From the NCBI GenBank assembly GCA_005881885.1, contig VBDX01000148.1, positions 1-62,969 of the forward strand: a DNA stretch of 62,969 bases. The letters are read 5' to 3'. Every line of letters starts with the position of its first letter. Position 1 is the stretch's first letter. The translations under genes were made by a program, and so were the position numbers. A model generated the notes under the pieces. The model was not told where the DNA came from and did no database searches. It saw only the letters and a program-made list of their open reading frames with translations. The DNA comes from Chloroflexota bacterium. Its GTDB lineage: Bacteria > Chloroflexota > Limnocylindria > P2-11E. This document shows, piece by piece, positions 1 through 8,237 of the stretch.

Positions 1-269
1 AGCGAGGCGAGCACCGGGGCGAGCAGCTCCGCCTCGAACGCAAGGAGATCGTCCGCATATTTGGGGCGGATCACCGCGAGCTTGCGCTGTAGACCGCGAA
101 CGCGGCGGGCGAAGTACGCGGCGAGCTCCCAGTTGCCGCCGCGCGCCGCGTACACGCACTTCCACCAGGCGACCCCGACCGAGGCCATGATCTCGCCGGT
201 GCCAGGGAGAAGATCCGCGAGCTGCTCCAGCGTGAGCTGCGGCGGCTTCGCCCGCGTCTCGTCGCTCAT
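1..269 (-). CDS. conserved hypothetical protein, 3'-truncated by window edge
   Basis: An ATG at 267-269 on the minus strand opens a frame that stays open for 89 codons to the window edge, so the C-terminus is missing. The protein starts MSDETRAKPPQLTLEQLADL and contains the aromatic stretch VAWWKCVYAARGGNWELAAY followed by an Arg-rich helix (RRVRGLQRKLAVIRP). It has no signal peptide or membrane segment and reads as an all-helical soluble protein. I do not recognise a named family and infer no function. It is divergent from the membrane protein gene at 498; the 228 bp between them hold no other gene I can support, so both promoters probably lie there. Confidence 0.6.
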   Translation of the reverse strand, partial: MSDETRAKPPQLTLEQLADLLPGTGEIMASVGVAWWKCVYAARGGNWELAAYFARRVRGLQRKLAVIRPKYADDLLAFEAELLAPVLAS

Positions 270-497
270 CGCGCGATAGTACGAACGTGCGCGGTCGCCG
301 AAGCGGTTCGCTGGCGGTCTTCCTGCGGAACTTTCGTCGGAGCGAGATCCCGCTTCCTCGGCGTGTCGCGGTGACCGCGCGCAATCTCAGCCTTCGCGTA
401 ACGCTGCGTCGCGGCTGCTGCGGCCACGACGGCGAGCCGGGCTGCTGAGTGACCGCCGAGCCGGAGGGTCCTCCGCGCCGCTAGCATTGCCGAGCCG

Positions 498-998
498 GTG
501 AAAGAGCTCTTCCAGGGCCGTCGTTTTGGGTTTTCGCCCCGCGCCACCATCGCGTTCGTGGCGATCGGGCTCGGGATCGCGCTCTCCCTCACGGACTTCA
601 TGGCCTGGTTCGCCTGGGGCTCGAAGGAGACGAACGGGTTCGTCGTCGTCTCGTACTGGCTCGCGTGCACGGTGACGGTGATCCTGGCGCTCGGGCTCCT
701 CGCCAGTCTCGCCGAGCTGCTCGACACGCCCCAGGAAGACCGCGGCCTCGCGCGGCTCGACCTGCTCGCCGCGGTCGTCGCGTTCCTTCTGTACGGCGCA
801 TCGGCGTTCCTGCGCGGCGGCGATCTGTCGGCCGCTGCGGCCGCGCCGGCCCCGTTCCTTCTCGCGATCGCCGCGCTCCTCGTTACATTCGTCGACGCGG
901 CGGTCGCCGCGAACCTCTACAGCGCGCGCGAGTGGGAAGAGCTCGAGGAAGAGCCCATGCGCGAACATCGTCCACGGAGGCGCGCCGCCAGCCGCTGA
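498..998 (+). CDS. four-helix integral membrane protein, unknown function
   Basis: The 166-residue product starts at a GTG. It shows four hydrophobic segments (about residues 16-40, 48-72, 87-105 and 116-138) separated by short polar loops, and an acidic-then-basic cytoplasmic tail (EWEELEEE followed by an RPRRRAASR end). There is no catalytic motif. The first two helices are linked by an aromatic loop (FMAWFAWGSKETNG). The gene stands alone between a divergent hypothetical gene and the large regulator downstream, and I do not assign a function. The hydrophobic pattern, codon usage and the absence of a better frame make the coding call fairly safe. Confidence 0.6.
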   Translation: MKELFQGRRFGFSPRATIAFVAIGLGIALSLTDFMAWFAWGSKETNGFVVVSYWLACTVTVILALGLLASLAELLDTPQEDRGLARLDLLAAVVAFLLYGASAFLRGGDLSAAAAAPAPFLLAIAALLVTFVDAAVAANLYSAREWEELEEEPMREHRPRRRAASR

Positions 999-1040
999 TC
1001 CGTTACCCGGTGGTCATTGCGCGGCCGGGACAATACGCGC

Positions 1041-4000
1041 GTGCCGCGTCGTGTCGTTCGAACCTATCTCTTCGCCGATCTTCGTGACTACACGGCTTTC
1101 GTGGAAACTCGCGGCGATGCCGCGGCGGCGCGGCTGCTTCGCGCGTACCGGTCGATCGTGCGCGCAGAGATCCGTGCCAAGCGGGGAGTCGAGATCAAGA
1201 CCGAAGGCGACAGCTTCTACCTCGTGTTCAACACCCCAGGTGACGCGGTGCGGTGCGCCTTGGGCATCGCGCGGCGGGCGAAAGCGCACAACGAGCGCCA
1301 CGCGGACCTTCCGCTGCGGATCGGCATCGGGATCAACACCGGTGAGGCCATCGAACATGACAAGGCATACGTCGGCTCGGCAGTGATCCTCGCCTCCCGG
1401 CTCGCGCAGCAGGCCGAGGCGGGCAGGAGCCTCGTCACCGACACGGTCCGGTCGCTCGTGCGCACGGGGGGACTCGCGCCGATGCGCGACCTCGGCGCGT
1501 GGAAGCTCAAGGGCGTCGCGGAGTCCGTGCACGTGTACGAGATCGAGACGACCAAGTCATCGGCAGCGCGCTCGGTCGGACCGAGCCTTCGCCTGCCGGC
1601 GATGCTGCTGCCGCCGCCGCTCCGCGGCGCCACGGGGCTCGTCGTCTGCCCCGAGCTGGTGCAGCGCGAGCTGCAGCTCGCGGCGCTGCTCGAGCATGTC
1701 GGCGCGGCGGCCACCGGCGAGAGCCGTATCGTCGCGGTCGCCGGCGAAGCGGGGGTCGGCAAAACGCGCCTCGTGCGCGAGCTCGCGCGAGTCGCCCAAG
1801 AAGATGGTTTCTACGTCTTCGGAGGGCGGTCGCACGCGTCGGCCGCGCTCCCTTACGAGCCGTTCATCGCGGCGCTTCGACCGTATGCCGAGTCGCGCGG
1901 GACCGAGATCCTGAGGCGTCTGCTCGGCACGCTCACCGGCGAGCTCCGGCGCCTTCTTCCCGAGATCGACCTCGCGCCGGCGAACGAGGACGTGACGATC
2001 CCGGACGACGAGCGACGCGAGCGATTCCTGCGCGCCATCCATCTACTGCTCGAGGACGCGGCTTCCCTCCGTCCGGTCGTCCTGGTGCTCGAGGACATGC
2101 ATGAGGCCGATGCCGCGAGCCGCGACTTGCTGAGCTATCTCGCGACCACGCTGCACGGCGGCATCTGTGTCGTCTTCACCTATCGGGAGGAAGACGTCGG
2201 CCCCACCCATCCGCTGCGTGCGTTGATCGCGGGGTTCGATCGCGAGCGCCGGCTCTCGCACGTCGCGCTGCCGCCGCTCGACGCTGCCGGCGTCGAGCGA
2301 ATGATCAAAGCCCTTGTTCCCGAACGCGCGACCGGTGAGCTCGCGCAAGCGGTCCTCGAGCGCTCCGAGGGGGTGCCCTATTACGTAGAAGAGCTTCTCA
2401 AGACCGCCGTCGACGAGGCCGACGCAGGAGCCGATCGCCTCCCTCTGCCGCGCACCGTCCGCGATTCGGTCCAGATGCGGCTCGCCCGGCTCATGGGGGA
2501 GCGCGGACGTCCGATCGCCGATCTTCTTGAAGCCGCCGCGATCGCCGCGATACCCCTGGGCTACGACGTGCTACTCGATCTTTCAGGGCGCGGCGACCGA
2601 GACACCGGCGAGGATCTCGCCGCGGCGGTTGAGGCGCAGCTCCTCGAGCGTCCGCCGACGCAGCAGGAGATCTACCAGTTCCGGCACACGCTCACGCGCG
2701 ACGCGGTCGCCAGCGCGATACCCGAATCGCGTCAAACGCTTCTCCACGTGCGCGTCGCGGAGGCGCTCGAGAAGCTCCGCGACGATCGGCAGAGCGCAAC
2801 GATCGCGCGGCACTTCGCGGCCGGCGGGGACGGCGCGCGTGCGGTCCGATACGCGCGCGACGGAGCGCGCGCCGCGATCCGCGTCGGGGCGTACGCGGCC
2901 GCGATCGACCTCCTACGACTTGCCGCGACGCAGGGCGCGGGGATCGCTGAAGAAGTCGACGTGCTCTTCGAGCTCGGGGCGGCGCTGCGCTCCGCTGGTC
3001 GCGCAGATGAAGCCGAAGACGTCCTGCTCCGTGCTCGAGATCTCACCAGAGACGAACAACGTCGGGCCCGGATCGACCTCGAGCTTGCCGCGGTCCTGCG
3101 AATGGAAGGGCAACGTGTGGAAGCGGTCGCCTCGGTTCGCCGCGCGATCGACGCGCTGCAGGCGCATCAGGGCCCGATCCTTGCGGAGGCGCTCGTCCAC
3201 CACGCGGATCTGGCCTGGGCGGAAAACGATCTGAGAGAGACGGCGCGCCTGGCCGAGGATGCGCTGGGCGCCGCGAAGCGTTATCAGGCGCCGAGCGTCG
3301 AGGTTCAGGCTCTCACCCTGTTGGGCGCCGCGAGCGTCCGGCTGGGCCAGGACGAAGGTCTCGAACATCTCGCCGAAGCGACGCGTCGAGGCGGTGCGTT
3401 AGCGCTTGGCGCCGAGGCCGTGGATGCCCACATGGAGCTCGCCCGCGCGCTTCTCTTTCGCGGGCGGAACGAGGACGCTCTCGATGCCGTGAAGGCGGGA
3501 CTTGCCCTGGCGCGGGCGCGCGGACTCGAATTCGCCCAAGCTCGCCTTCTCGCTCATGCGACGACGATCTGCGTGAACCTCGGCCGCTACGAGGAGGCGC
3601 GTCGCTTCGCCGAACAGTCGGTCGCCCTCGCGCGAGCCGGGACCATCGCGGCGAGCGCCGCCCGGGTGTCCCTGGCGCACGTGATGTCCGACCAGGGCGA
3701 GGGCGAGGCCGCGCTGGCGTTGTTCGATTCAGTGAGGGAGGACTCCGAGCGGAACGAGCCGGACAGACGGGTCATCTATTGGTCGTATCGCGCGCAAGCG
3801 CTGCTCGGACTTGATCGGCTGGACGACGCGTGGGAGTCGGCGACGCGCGCCGTCGATCTCACCGCGGCGACTCCAGGAATGGGAATGACCGCGTTCCTGA
3901 ACGCCGCCGAGATCGCGGAGGCGCGCCGCGATGGCTCCGGGATCGAAGCACTTTCGCGGCGCTTCGAGGATTACTTCGCCGGCCGCGATACACCCCCGGT

Positions 4001-4511
4001 CCGTCTGGTGCGTCTCGAGATCGCGGCGATCCGCGAGCTCTGTGCCGGTCGGGATGCGGCCATGCAGTTCAGCGAGGTCGCCGATACCTACGCGACACTC
4101 GGCGCTCGAGTGCGCGCGAGCTATCGCCGCGCGACCGCGGCCATCGCTCGCATGAACGACTCGCGGGCTCGCGCGTCGGCGCGTCGTGAGCTCGCGACGC
4201 AGATGCGCGACCTCGAGTCTTTCGGCGCGCTGAGGTACGTGGCCGCGCTCAACCGGCAGCTGCGCCGCCGGACCGCGGCGCGGAGCGTCAGCGGTCCGCT
4301 CACCCGGCGGCAACAGCGCGTGGCCGTGCTCATCTCCCGTGGCTGGACCGATCGGCGGATCGCGCGCGCGATCGGTGTGTCGGATCGGGCCGTAGGCGGA
4401 CTCGTCCGTTCCGTACTTACGGGACTGGGCGTCGCCACGCGGTCGCAGGTCGCCGCATGGGTGGCCGACCATCCGGGTCTTCCGCGAACCGCTCCTGCTC
4501 TTGCGCCCTAA
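1041..4511 (+). CDS. multidomain regulator: class III cyclase-like domain + AAA ATPase + TPR + LuxR HTH
   Basis: About 1156 residues from the GTG at 1041 (an in-frame TTG at 1017 would add 8). Residues 1-175 form a class III nucleotide cyclase-like domain with both metal-site aspartate motifs (FADLRDYT, KTEGDSF). The transition-state Asn expected in VN.A.R is Ile (AVILASR) and the usual adenine-selecting Asp before it is Ala, so catalysis is doubtful and the domain may be a sensor. Residues about 225-480 are a STAND/AAA-type ATPase (Walker A GEAGVGKT near 235, Walker B VVLVLEDMHEAD near 345). A long helical TPR-like region follows to about 1080, then a LuxR-type helix-turn-helix at about 1086-1150 (LTRRQQRVAVLISRGWTDRR). 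The product is presumably a DNA-binding signalling protein; its ligand is unknown. Confidence 0.85.
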   Translation: MPRRVVRTYLFADLRDYTAFVETRGDAAAARLLRAYRSIVRAEIRAKRGVEIKTEGDSFYLVFNTPGDAVRCALGIARRAKAHNERHADLPLRIGIGINTGEAIEHDKAYVGSAVILASRLAQQAEAGRSLVTDTVRSLVRTGGLAPMRDLGAWKLKGVAESVHVYEIETTKSSAARSVGPSLRLPAMLLPPPLRGATGLVVCPELVQRELQLAALLEHVGAAATGESRIVAVAGEAGVGKTRLVRELARVAQEDGFYVFGGRSHASAALPYEPFIAALRPYAESRGTEILRRLLGTLTGELRRLLPEIDLAPANEDVTIPDDERRERFLRAIHLLLEDAASLRPVVLVLEDMHEADAASRDLLSYLATTLHGGICVVFTYREEDVGPTHPLRALIAGFDRERRLSHVALPPLDAAGVERMIKALVPERATGELAQAVLERSEGVPYYVEELLKTAVDEADAGADRLPLPRTVRDSVQMRLARLMGERGRPIADLLEAAAIAAIPLGYDVLLDLSGRGDRDTGEDLAAAVEAQLLERPPTQQEIYQFRHTLTRDAVASAIPESRQTLLHVRVAEALEKLRDDRQSATIARHFAAGGDGARAVRYARDGARAAIRVGAYAAAIDLLRLAATQGAGIAEEVDVLFELGAALRSAGRADEAEDVLLRARDLTRDEQRRARIDLELAAVLRMEGQRVEAVASVRRAIDALQAHQGPILAEALVHHADLAWAENDLRETARLAEDALGAAKRYQAPSVEVQALTLLGAASVRLGQDEGLEHLAEATRRGGALALGAEAVDAHMELARALLFRGRNEDALDAVKAGLALARARGLEFAQARLLAHATTICVNLGRYEEARRFAEQSVALARAGTIAASAARVSLAHVMSDQGEGEAALALFDSVREDSERNEPDRRVIYWSYRAQALLGLDRLDDAWESATRAVDLTAATPGMGMTAFLNAAEIAEARRDGSGIEALSRRFEDYFAGRDTPPVRLVRLEIAAIRELCAGRDAAMQFSEVADTYATLGARVRASYRRATAAIARMNDSRARASARRELATQMRDLESFGALRYVAALNRQLRRRTAARSVSGPLTRRQQRVAVLISRGWTDRRIARAIGVSDRAVGGLVRSVLTGLGVATRSQVAAWVADHPGLPRTAPALAP

Positions 4512-4537
4512 CTAGGGCACTACATATCGCTGAAGCA

Positions 4538-4825
4538 TCAGTAGTGTTCGAGACTCGAGAAATAGCCGCGACCTTGATCATCCGTAAGCGCCGCGATCCT
4601 TCGCTGGAGCTCTTCGATGGCGTCATGGGCCTCACTGCTGCGAGGCGGCGAGTCTGTCTCGACCCACGCGACGACGATGTCGCCCTCGGCACCTGGATCG
4701 TCTTCGGCCGCGAAGTGACTGACCGGCTTGATATTGACGATGTGGTCCGGCTTTGGCTTGATGTCGCGTACCTTAACGGCCGCCTCGTCTCCCTCGCTCT
4801 TTTCGAAGAGCGTTCCCTTGATCAT
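4538..4825 (-). CDS. small hypothetical protein (95 aa)
   Basis: I start the gene at the ATG at 4823-4825, which has a GGAAGGG Shine-Dalgarno a few bases upstream, rather than at the more distal ATG of the same frame, because the upstream residues are Arg/Ser-rich and look like non-coding translation. The product begins MIKGTLFEKSEGDEAAVKVR, is hydrophilic and acidic, and ends in SSLEHY. The middle has a beta-like segment (GDIVVAWVETD) and the last third a helix (EAHDAIEELQRRIAAL). No family is recognised. It is convergent with the large regulator upstream (26 bp between the two ends). Confidence 0.55.
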   Translation of the reverse strand: MIKGTLFEKSEGDEAAVKVRDIKPKPDHIVNIKPVSHFAAEDDPGAEGDIVVAWVETDSPPRSSEAHDAIEELQRRIAALTDDQGRGYFSSLEHY

Positions 4826-4943
4826 GCCGTGACCCTTCCCACTGGAGTGGGGCCCGTTCGTCGCACTCCGAGTACCGGCTGTTCTTGGTGGCACTTGTCC
4901 CCTCCCGCGTCCGGGCGCGTAGTACCCCGCGCTTAGGTGGCTG

Positions 4944-5192
4944 TCAAGCAGGCAGGCGTGAACCGGCGACTGTCCGCCGGTGAGCGGTGACGACGGCCAG
5001 ATCGCGCTGCTCGCCGCGTGCCCTCCGCACCGCGATCGATTCCTGGATCTCCTGCGCGCGCAACTCGAAAACCTGGAGCGTCCGCTCGGGATCGTCTCGA
5101 AGCGCCCGCCGGGTCCGAGGGTCGCCCAAAAGCACTTCCGCACGCTCCGCGTCGCCGAGCGCCATTTCCATCACGTCCCACAACCTCGACAT
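4944..5192 (-). CDS. small protein with an NHLP/Os1348-like helical motif (82 aa)
   Basis: The start is the ATG at 5190-5192, preceded by a strong GGGAGG Shine-Dalgarno at good spacing, which makes this short frame credible. The sequence is a compact run of helices with a motif of the kind LL.DP..R.AL..DPE..L..F.L...E (residues about 20-50). Known NHLP-clan leader-like small proteins (the nitrile-hydratase-leader/Os1348 type found near RiPP clusters) look similar, but this resemblance is by eye only. The tail is basic (HRRTVAGSRLPA). No modifying enzyme is adjacent; the neighbours are a hypothetical gene and a DUF72 gene. It could equally be an unrelated small helical protein. Confidence 0.5.
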   Translation of the reverse strand: MSRLWDVMEMALGDAERAEVLLGDPRTRRALRDDPERTLQVFELRAQEIQESIAVRRARGEQRDLAVVTAHRRTVAGSRLPA

Positions 5193-5289
5193 CGCTTGTC
5201 CTCCCATCCGGTGATGCGGCGAGATTCGCAGCGAAAGCGGGCGCCGACCGCCAAGCGGCGAACAGCGCGAGTGTTCGGCGCGCGACAGT

Positions 5290-6018
5290 TCAGCCCGAGG
5301 CGAGCTCGCGCAAGTGCATGGCGTTCTTCGGCGCGTAGCCCATCTCGTCGTTGTTGAAGTAGGCGTAGACGTCGTGCCCCTCGGCGCGCCAGCCACGGAT
5401 CCGCCCGGCCCAGTCCCGAAGCGTGTCGTCGCTGTAGTCCGATCCATAACGGCGCTCCGGTCCGTGGAAGCGCAGGTAGACGAAGTCCGTTGTCACCGCG
5501 ATGTGCGTTGGCCAGTGCGGCGTCTCGCCGATGACAAGCGCGACCCTGCGCCGGCGCAGAAAGGCGAGCGCCTCTTCCGTGAACCATGACGAATCACGTG
5601 GCTCGAGCGCGTGACGGCGCCGGCGCGGCGCGATCAGACTGAAGAAGCGATCCGCCCTCTCTTCATTGAACTTCATCCGCGGCGGCAGCTGGACGAGAAC
5701 GGCGGCGAGCTTCGGGCCGAGACCGGCCATCGTCCCGTAGGAGCGTTCGATGCTGTCGCGTTCGACGGCCAGGCGCTTGATGTGGGTGATGAAGCGGTTG
5801 AGCTTCACCGCGTAGACAAAGCCGTCGGGGACCGCGCGACGCCACTTCTCGAACGTCTTCTTCTCGGGTTGCCGGTAAAAGGGATTGTTCAGCTCGACCG
5901 TGTCGAAGAGCCGCGCGTAGTAGTCGAGCCATTTGGATGTCGGCAGCTCCTTCGGGTAGAAGCGGCCCTTCCAGTGCTTGTACTGCCACCCCGACGTGCC
6001 GATGCGTAGCTCGCTCAT
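5290..6018 (-). CDS. DUF72 (YecE-like) family protein
   Basis: This 242-residue protein starts MSELRIGTSGWQYKHWKGRF, the characteristic DUF72 opening (GTSGW.Y..W.G.FYP), and continues with the family blocks LFDTVELNNPFYRQP, AVKLNRFITHIKRL, LVQLPP, ALEPRDSSWF and VYLRFHGPERRYG. The fold is a TIM barrel. The biochemical role of the family is not established and I do not add one. The length is normal. The gene is divergent from the ABC transporter with only about 11 bp between the two starts. A second DUF72 gene of a more diverged type lies at 40042-40932. Confidence 0.9.
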   Translation of the reverse strand: MSELRIGTSGWQYKHWKGRFYPKELPTSKWLDYYARLFDTVELNNPFYRQPEKKTFEKWRRAVPDGFVYAVKLNRFITHIKRLAVERDSIERSYGTMAGLGPKLAAVLVQLPPRMKFNEERADRFFSLIAPRRRRHALEPRDSSWFTEEALAFLRRRRVALVIGETPHWPTHIAVTTDFVYLRFHGPERRYGSDYSDDTLRDWAGRIRGWRAEGHDVYAYFNNDEMGYAPKNAMHLRELASG

Positions 6019-6029
6019 ATGCTCAATCG

Positions 6030-6959
6030 GTGATCCGCGTCGAAGAGCTCGTGAAGCGCTACAAGAAGGCCGAGCAGAACGCGGTCGACGGCATCTCGTT
6101 CGAGGTCAAGGCCGGCGAATTCTTCGTCCTGCTCGGGCCGAATGGGGCGGGCAAGACGACGACCATCTCGATCCTGACGACCACGCTTGCCCCGACCGGC
6201 GGACGCGCGACGATCGACGGGAGTGACGTCGTTCGCGAGGCGAGCGCGGTGCGACGGAAAGTTGGGATCATCTTCCAGCGGCCGAGCCTCGACCAGAACC
6301 TCACCGCTGAAGAGAACGTCCGCTTCCATGCGCTCCTCTACGGCCTCTACCGCTACGCGCCGTCGTATGCGCTGATGCACGCCGACTACCGCAGGCAGGT
6401 CGAGGACCTCGCGAAGCTGCTTGGAATCGCGCGCGACATACACAAGCCGGTGCGCACCTTCTCGGGCGGCATGCGCCGGAAGCTCGAGATCATGCGCAGC
6501 CTCCTGCACAATCCCAAGGTCCTCTTTCTGGACGAGCCGACGGCCGGACTCGACGTGCCCAGCCGCCGCACGCTCTGGGAGCACCTGAGCGAGGTCCGCC
6601 GGACGAGCGGCACCACGATCTTCCTGACCACGCACTATCTCGAGGAGGCCGAGGAGGCCGACCGGATTTGCATCCTCGACAAGGGTCGCGTCGTCTCGTT
6701 CGGCACGCCCGACGACATCAAGCGCGATCTGGTGGAGGATTACGTGCTCGTCGATGCCGACGATCGGTCGGGCCTCAGCGACGAGCTTGCGCGGCTCGGC
6801 TACCTGACGAGCGGCGGCCCGCCCTTCAAGCTCCAGCTCGACGGGCACTCCGTCCACTCGATCCTCCGATCCATCGAGACCCCGCTCACGGTCGTGAAGA
6901 CGCACACGCCGAGCCTCGAAGACGCGTACCTCGAAATCGTGAGTAAGACCAGTGAGTGA
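6030..6959 (+). CDS. ABC transporter ATP-binding protein (DrrA-type)
   Basis: The start is set at the GTG at 6030; the frame extends upstream but there it runs antisense through the DUF72 gene. The 309-residue protein carries Walker A (GPNGAGKTTT), the ABC signature (FSGGMRRKLE), Walker B (KVLFLDEPTAGLD) and the H-loop (LTTHYLEEAEEADR). The C-terminal 80 residues form the extension typical of DrrA/NodI-type exporters. It energises the permease encoded by the next gene, with which it overlaps by 8 bp, so the two form an ABC-2 exporter in the cytoplasmic membrane. The substrate cannot be read from the sequence; drugs, lipids or polysaccharides are all possible for the family. Confidence 0.92.
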   Translation: MIRVEELVKRYKKAEQNAVDGISFEVKAGEFFVLLGPNGAGKTTTISILTTTLAPTGGRATIDGSDVVREASAVRRKVGIIFQRPSLDQNLTAEENVRFHALLYGLYRYAPSYALMHADYRRQVEDLAKLLGIARDIHKPVRTFSGGMRRKLEIMRSLLHNPKVLFLDEPTAGLDVPSRRTLWEHLSEVRRTSGTTIFLTTHYLEEAEEADRICILDKGRVVSFGTPDDIKRDLVEDYVLVDADDRSGLSDELARLGYLTSGGPPFKLQLDGHSVHSILRSIETPLTVVKTHTPSLEDAYLEIVSKTSE

Positions 6960-7731
6960 AGCCTCCGCGATCCTGGCGCTCGCGCACCGCGACTTCATCA
7001 AGCTGCTCCGCGACCGGCAGCGGATCATCGCGGACTTCGCGTTCCCGCTCATCTTCATCGGGATCCTGGGGACGACCCTGCAGGCGGGCTTCGGCGAACG
7101 GGCGGGCATCAACCTCATGGACTACGTCTTCACCGGCGTGCTCGCCCAAACGGTGTGGCAATCATCGGCAATGGGCCTCATCTCGCTCCTCGCGGACCGT
7201 GAGCAGGATTTCAGCCAGGAAATCTTCGTCTCACCCATCTCGCGCTACTCGATCATCGTGGGGAAAATACTGGGCGAATCGCTCGTGACCTTGCCGCAGG
7301 CGCTCGCCATAGTCACCTTCGGGTTCATCCTGCAGATCCACATGTCGCCCGACCAGCTCTGGCGCATGGCGCTCGCGCTGGTGGTCGTCGCGCTGTTCGG
7401 CGGTGCGTTCGGCGTGATCGTGCTCGCGAATCTGTCCAGCCAGCGCGCCGCGAACCAGATCTTCCCCTTCGTGTTGCTGCCGCAGTTCTTCCTGGCCGGG
7501 ATCTTCAACCCGATCCAGAACCTGCCCCTCCCCCTGGACATCCTCTCGAAGATCGCGCCGATGCGCTACGCGGTGGACCTCATGCGGGACGCGTACTACG
7601 GCGGTCTGCCGTCGTCGCAGCAAGTTCAGCTCTTTGACGCGACGACGAACCTCGCGATCATCGCCGCGATGTTCGTCGCCTTCATGATCGTCGGCACGTT
7701 CCTCTTCGTGCGTGCGGAACGCAATCGCTAG
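6952..7731 (+). CDS. ABC-2 type transporter permease (DrrB-type)
   Basis: The start is a GTG overlapping the end of the ATPase gene. The 259-residue product has the ABC-2 membrane layout of six hydrophobic segments, starting with an N-terminal cytoplasmic stretch (LAHRDFIKLLRDRQRI). The family block between helices 5 and 6 is present (LPQFFLAGIFNPIQNLPLPL followed by APMRYAVDLMRDAYYG). Together with the preceding ATP-binding protein it would form an exporter. Length is normal and I see no internal defect. The next gene is convergent, so the ABC pair is probably a two-gene transcription unit. Confidence 0.9.
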   Translation: MSEASAILALAHRDFIKLLRDRQRIIADFAFPLIFIGILGTTLQAGFGERAGINLMDYVFTGVLAQTVWQSSAMGLISLLADREQDFSQEIFVSPISRYSIIVGKILGESLVTLPQALAIVTFGFILQIHMSPDQLWRMALALVVVALFGGAFGVIVLANLSSQRAANQIFPFVLLPQFFLAGIFNPIQNLPLPLDILSKIAPMRYAVDLMRDAYYGGLPSSQQVQLFDATTNLAIIAAMFVAFMIVGTFLFVRAERNR

Positions 7732-7746
7732 AAGGCAGGCGCCGCG

Positions 7747-8184
7747 CTAGGCGCGGATCACGATGCTCCCAACGGCTTTGTCGCGCAGCGCCTGGCGCTT
7801 TGAGTCCCAGAGCGGCCACAACACGTCGATGAGGTTCGGGATGATGAGAAGAATCGTCAGGCCGATCGCGACGGCCCAGCGGATGAGCGCGCGAACATAG
7901 CCGAGCGGAGCTCCGGACTCATGGACCACCCGGATGCCTGCGAACTTCTTACCCCATGTCTGACCCGTCGCGCCACCGTGGCCGAGCGTGAAATACACAA
8001 GAGACACCAACAGACCGGCCCAGTTCGCCAGCTCCGATCGCACCAGGCCGACGATGATGGCGACCGGGATCAGAAGCAAGAAGTTAAAGATCGCATCGAG
8101 CGTCGCTGCCCAGACGCGACTTCCCCAGCTTGCGTAAACGGGGAGCGCAGGCGCCGCGGCGCTCGCCACTACGGTGCTCTCCAT
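7747..8184 (-). CDS. RDD family membrane protein
   Basis: The start is the ATG at 8182-8184 with a GGAGGA Shine-Dalgarno; the open frame extends much further upstream but there it is antisense to the neighbouring gene. The 145-residue protein has the RDD layout: a conserved first segment (SRVWAATLDAIFNFLLLIPV, with the Arg and Asp of the family), a second helix (LVSLVYFTLGHGGATGQTWGKK, where the GQT.GK motif is diagnostic), and a third helix region (IRWAVAIGLTILLIIPNLID) followed by the KRQALRDKAVGSIV tail that is also typical. The role of RDD proteins is poorly defined (ion transport has been suggested for some members). It follows the eight-helix membrane protein on the same strand. Confidence 0.85.
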   Translation of the reverse strand: MESTVVASAAAPALPVYASWGSRVWAATLDAIFNFLLLIPVAIIVGLVRSELANWAGLLVSLVYFTLGHGGATGQTWGKKFAGIRVVHESGAPLGYVRALIRWAVAIGLTILLIIPNLIDVLWPLWDSKRQALRDKAVGSIVIRA

Positions 8185-8237
8185 GCCGTCCTCCTTCGCT
8201 GCGGCTGGGAGGATAAGAGGTACGCGCAATGCCGCGC

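Noticed and set aside
1017-1040. TTG at 1017 as start of the large regulator
   Set aside because: The GTG at 1041 fits the beginning of the cyclase domain better; the extra residues (RGRDNTR) are not conserved-looking. Not excluded.
6015-7118. 367-codon minus-strand frame opposite the ABC ATPase
   Set aside because: No motif and full overlap with an unmistakable ABC ATP-binding gene.
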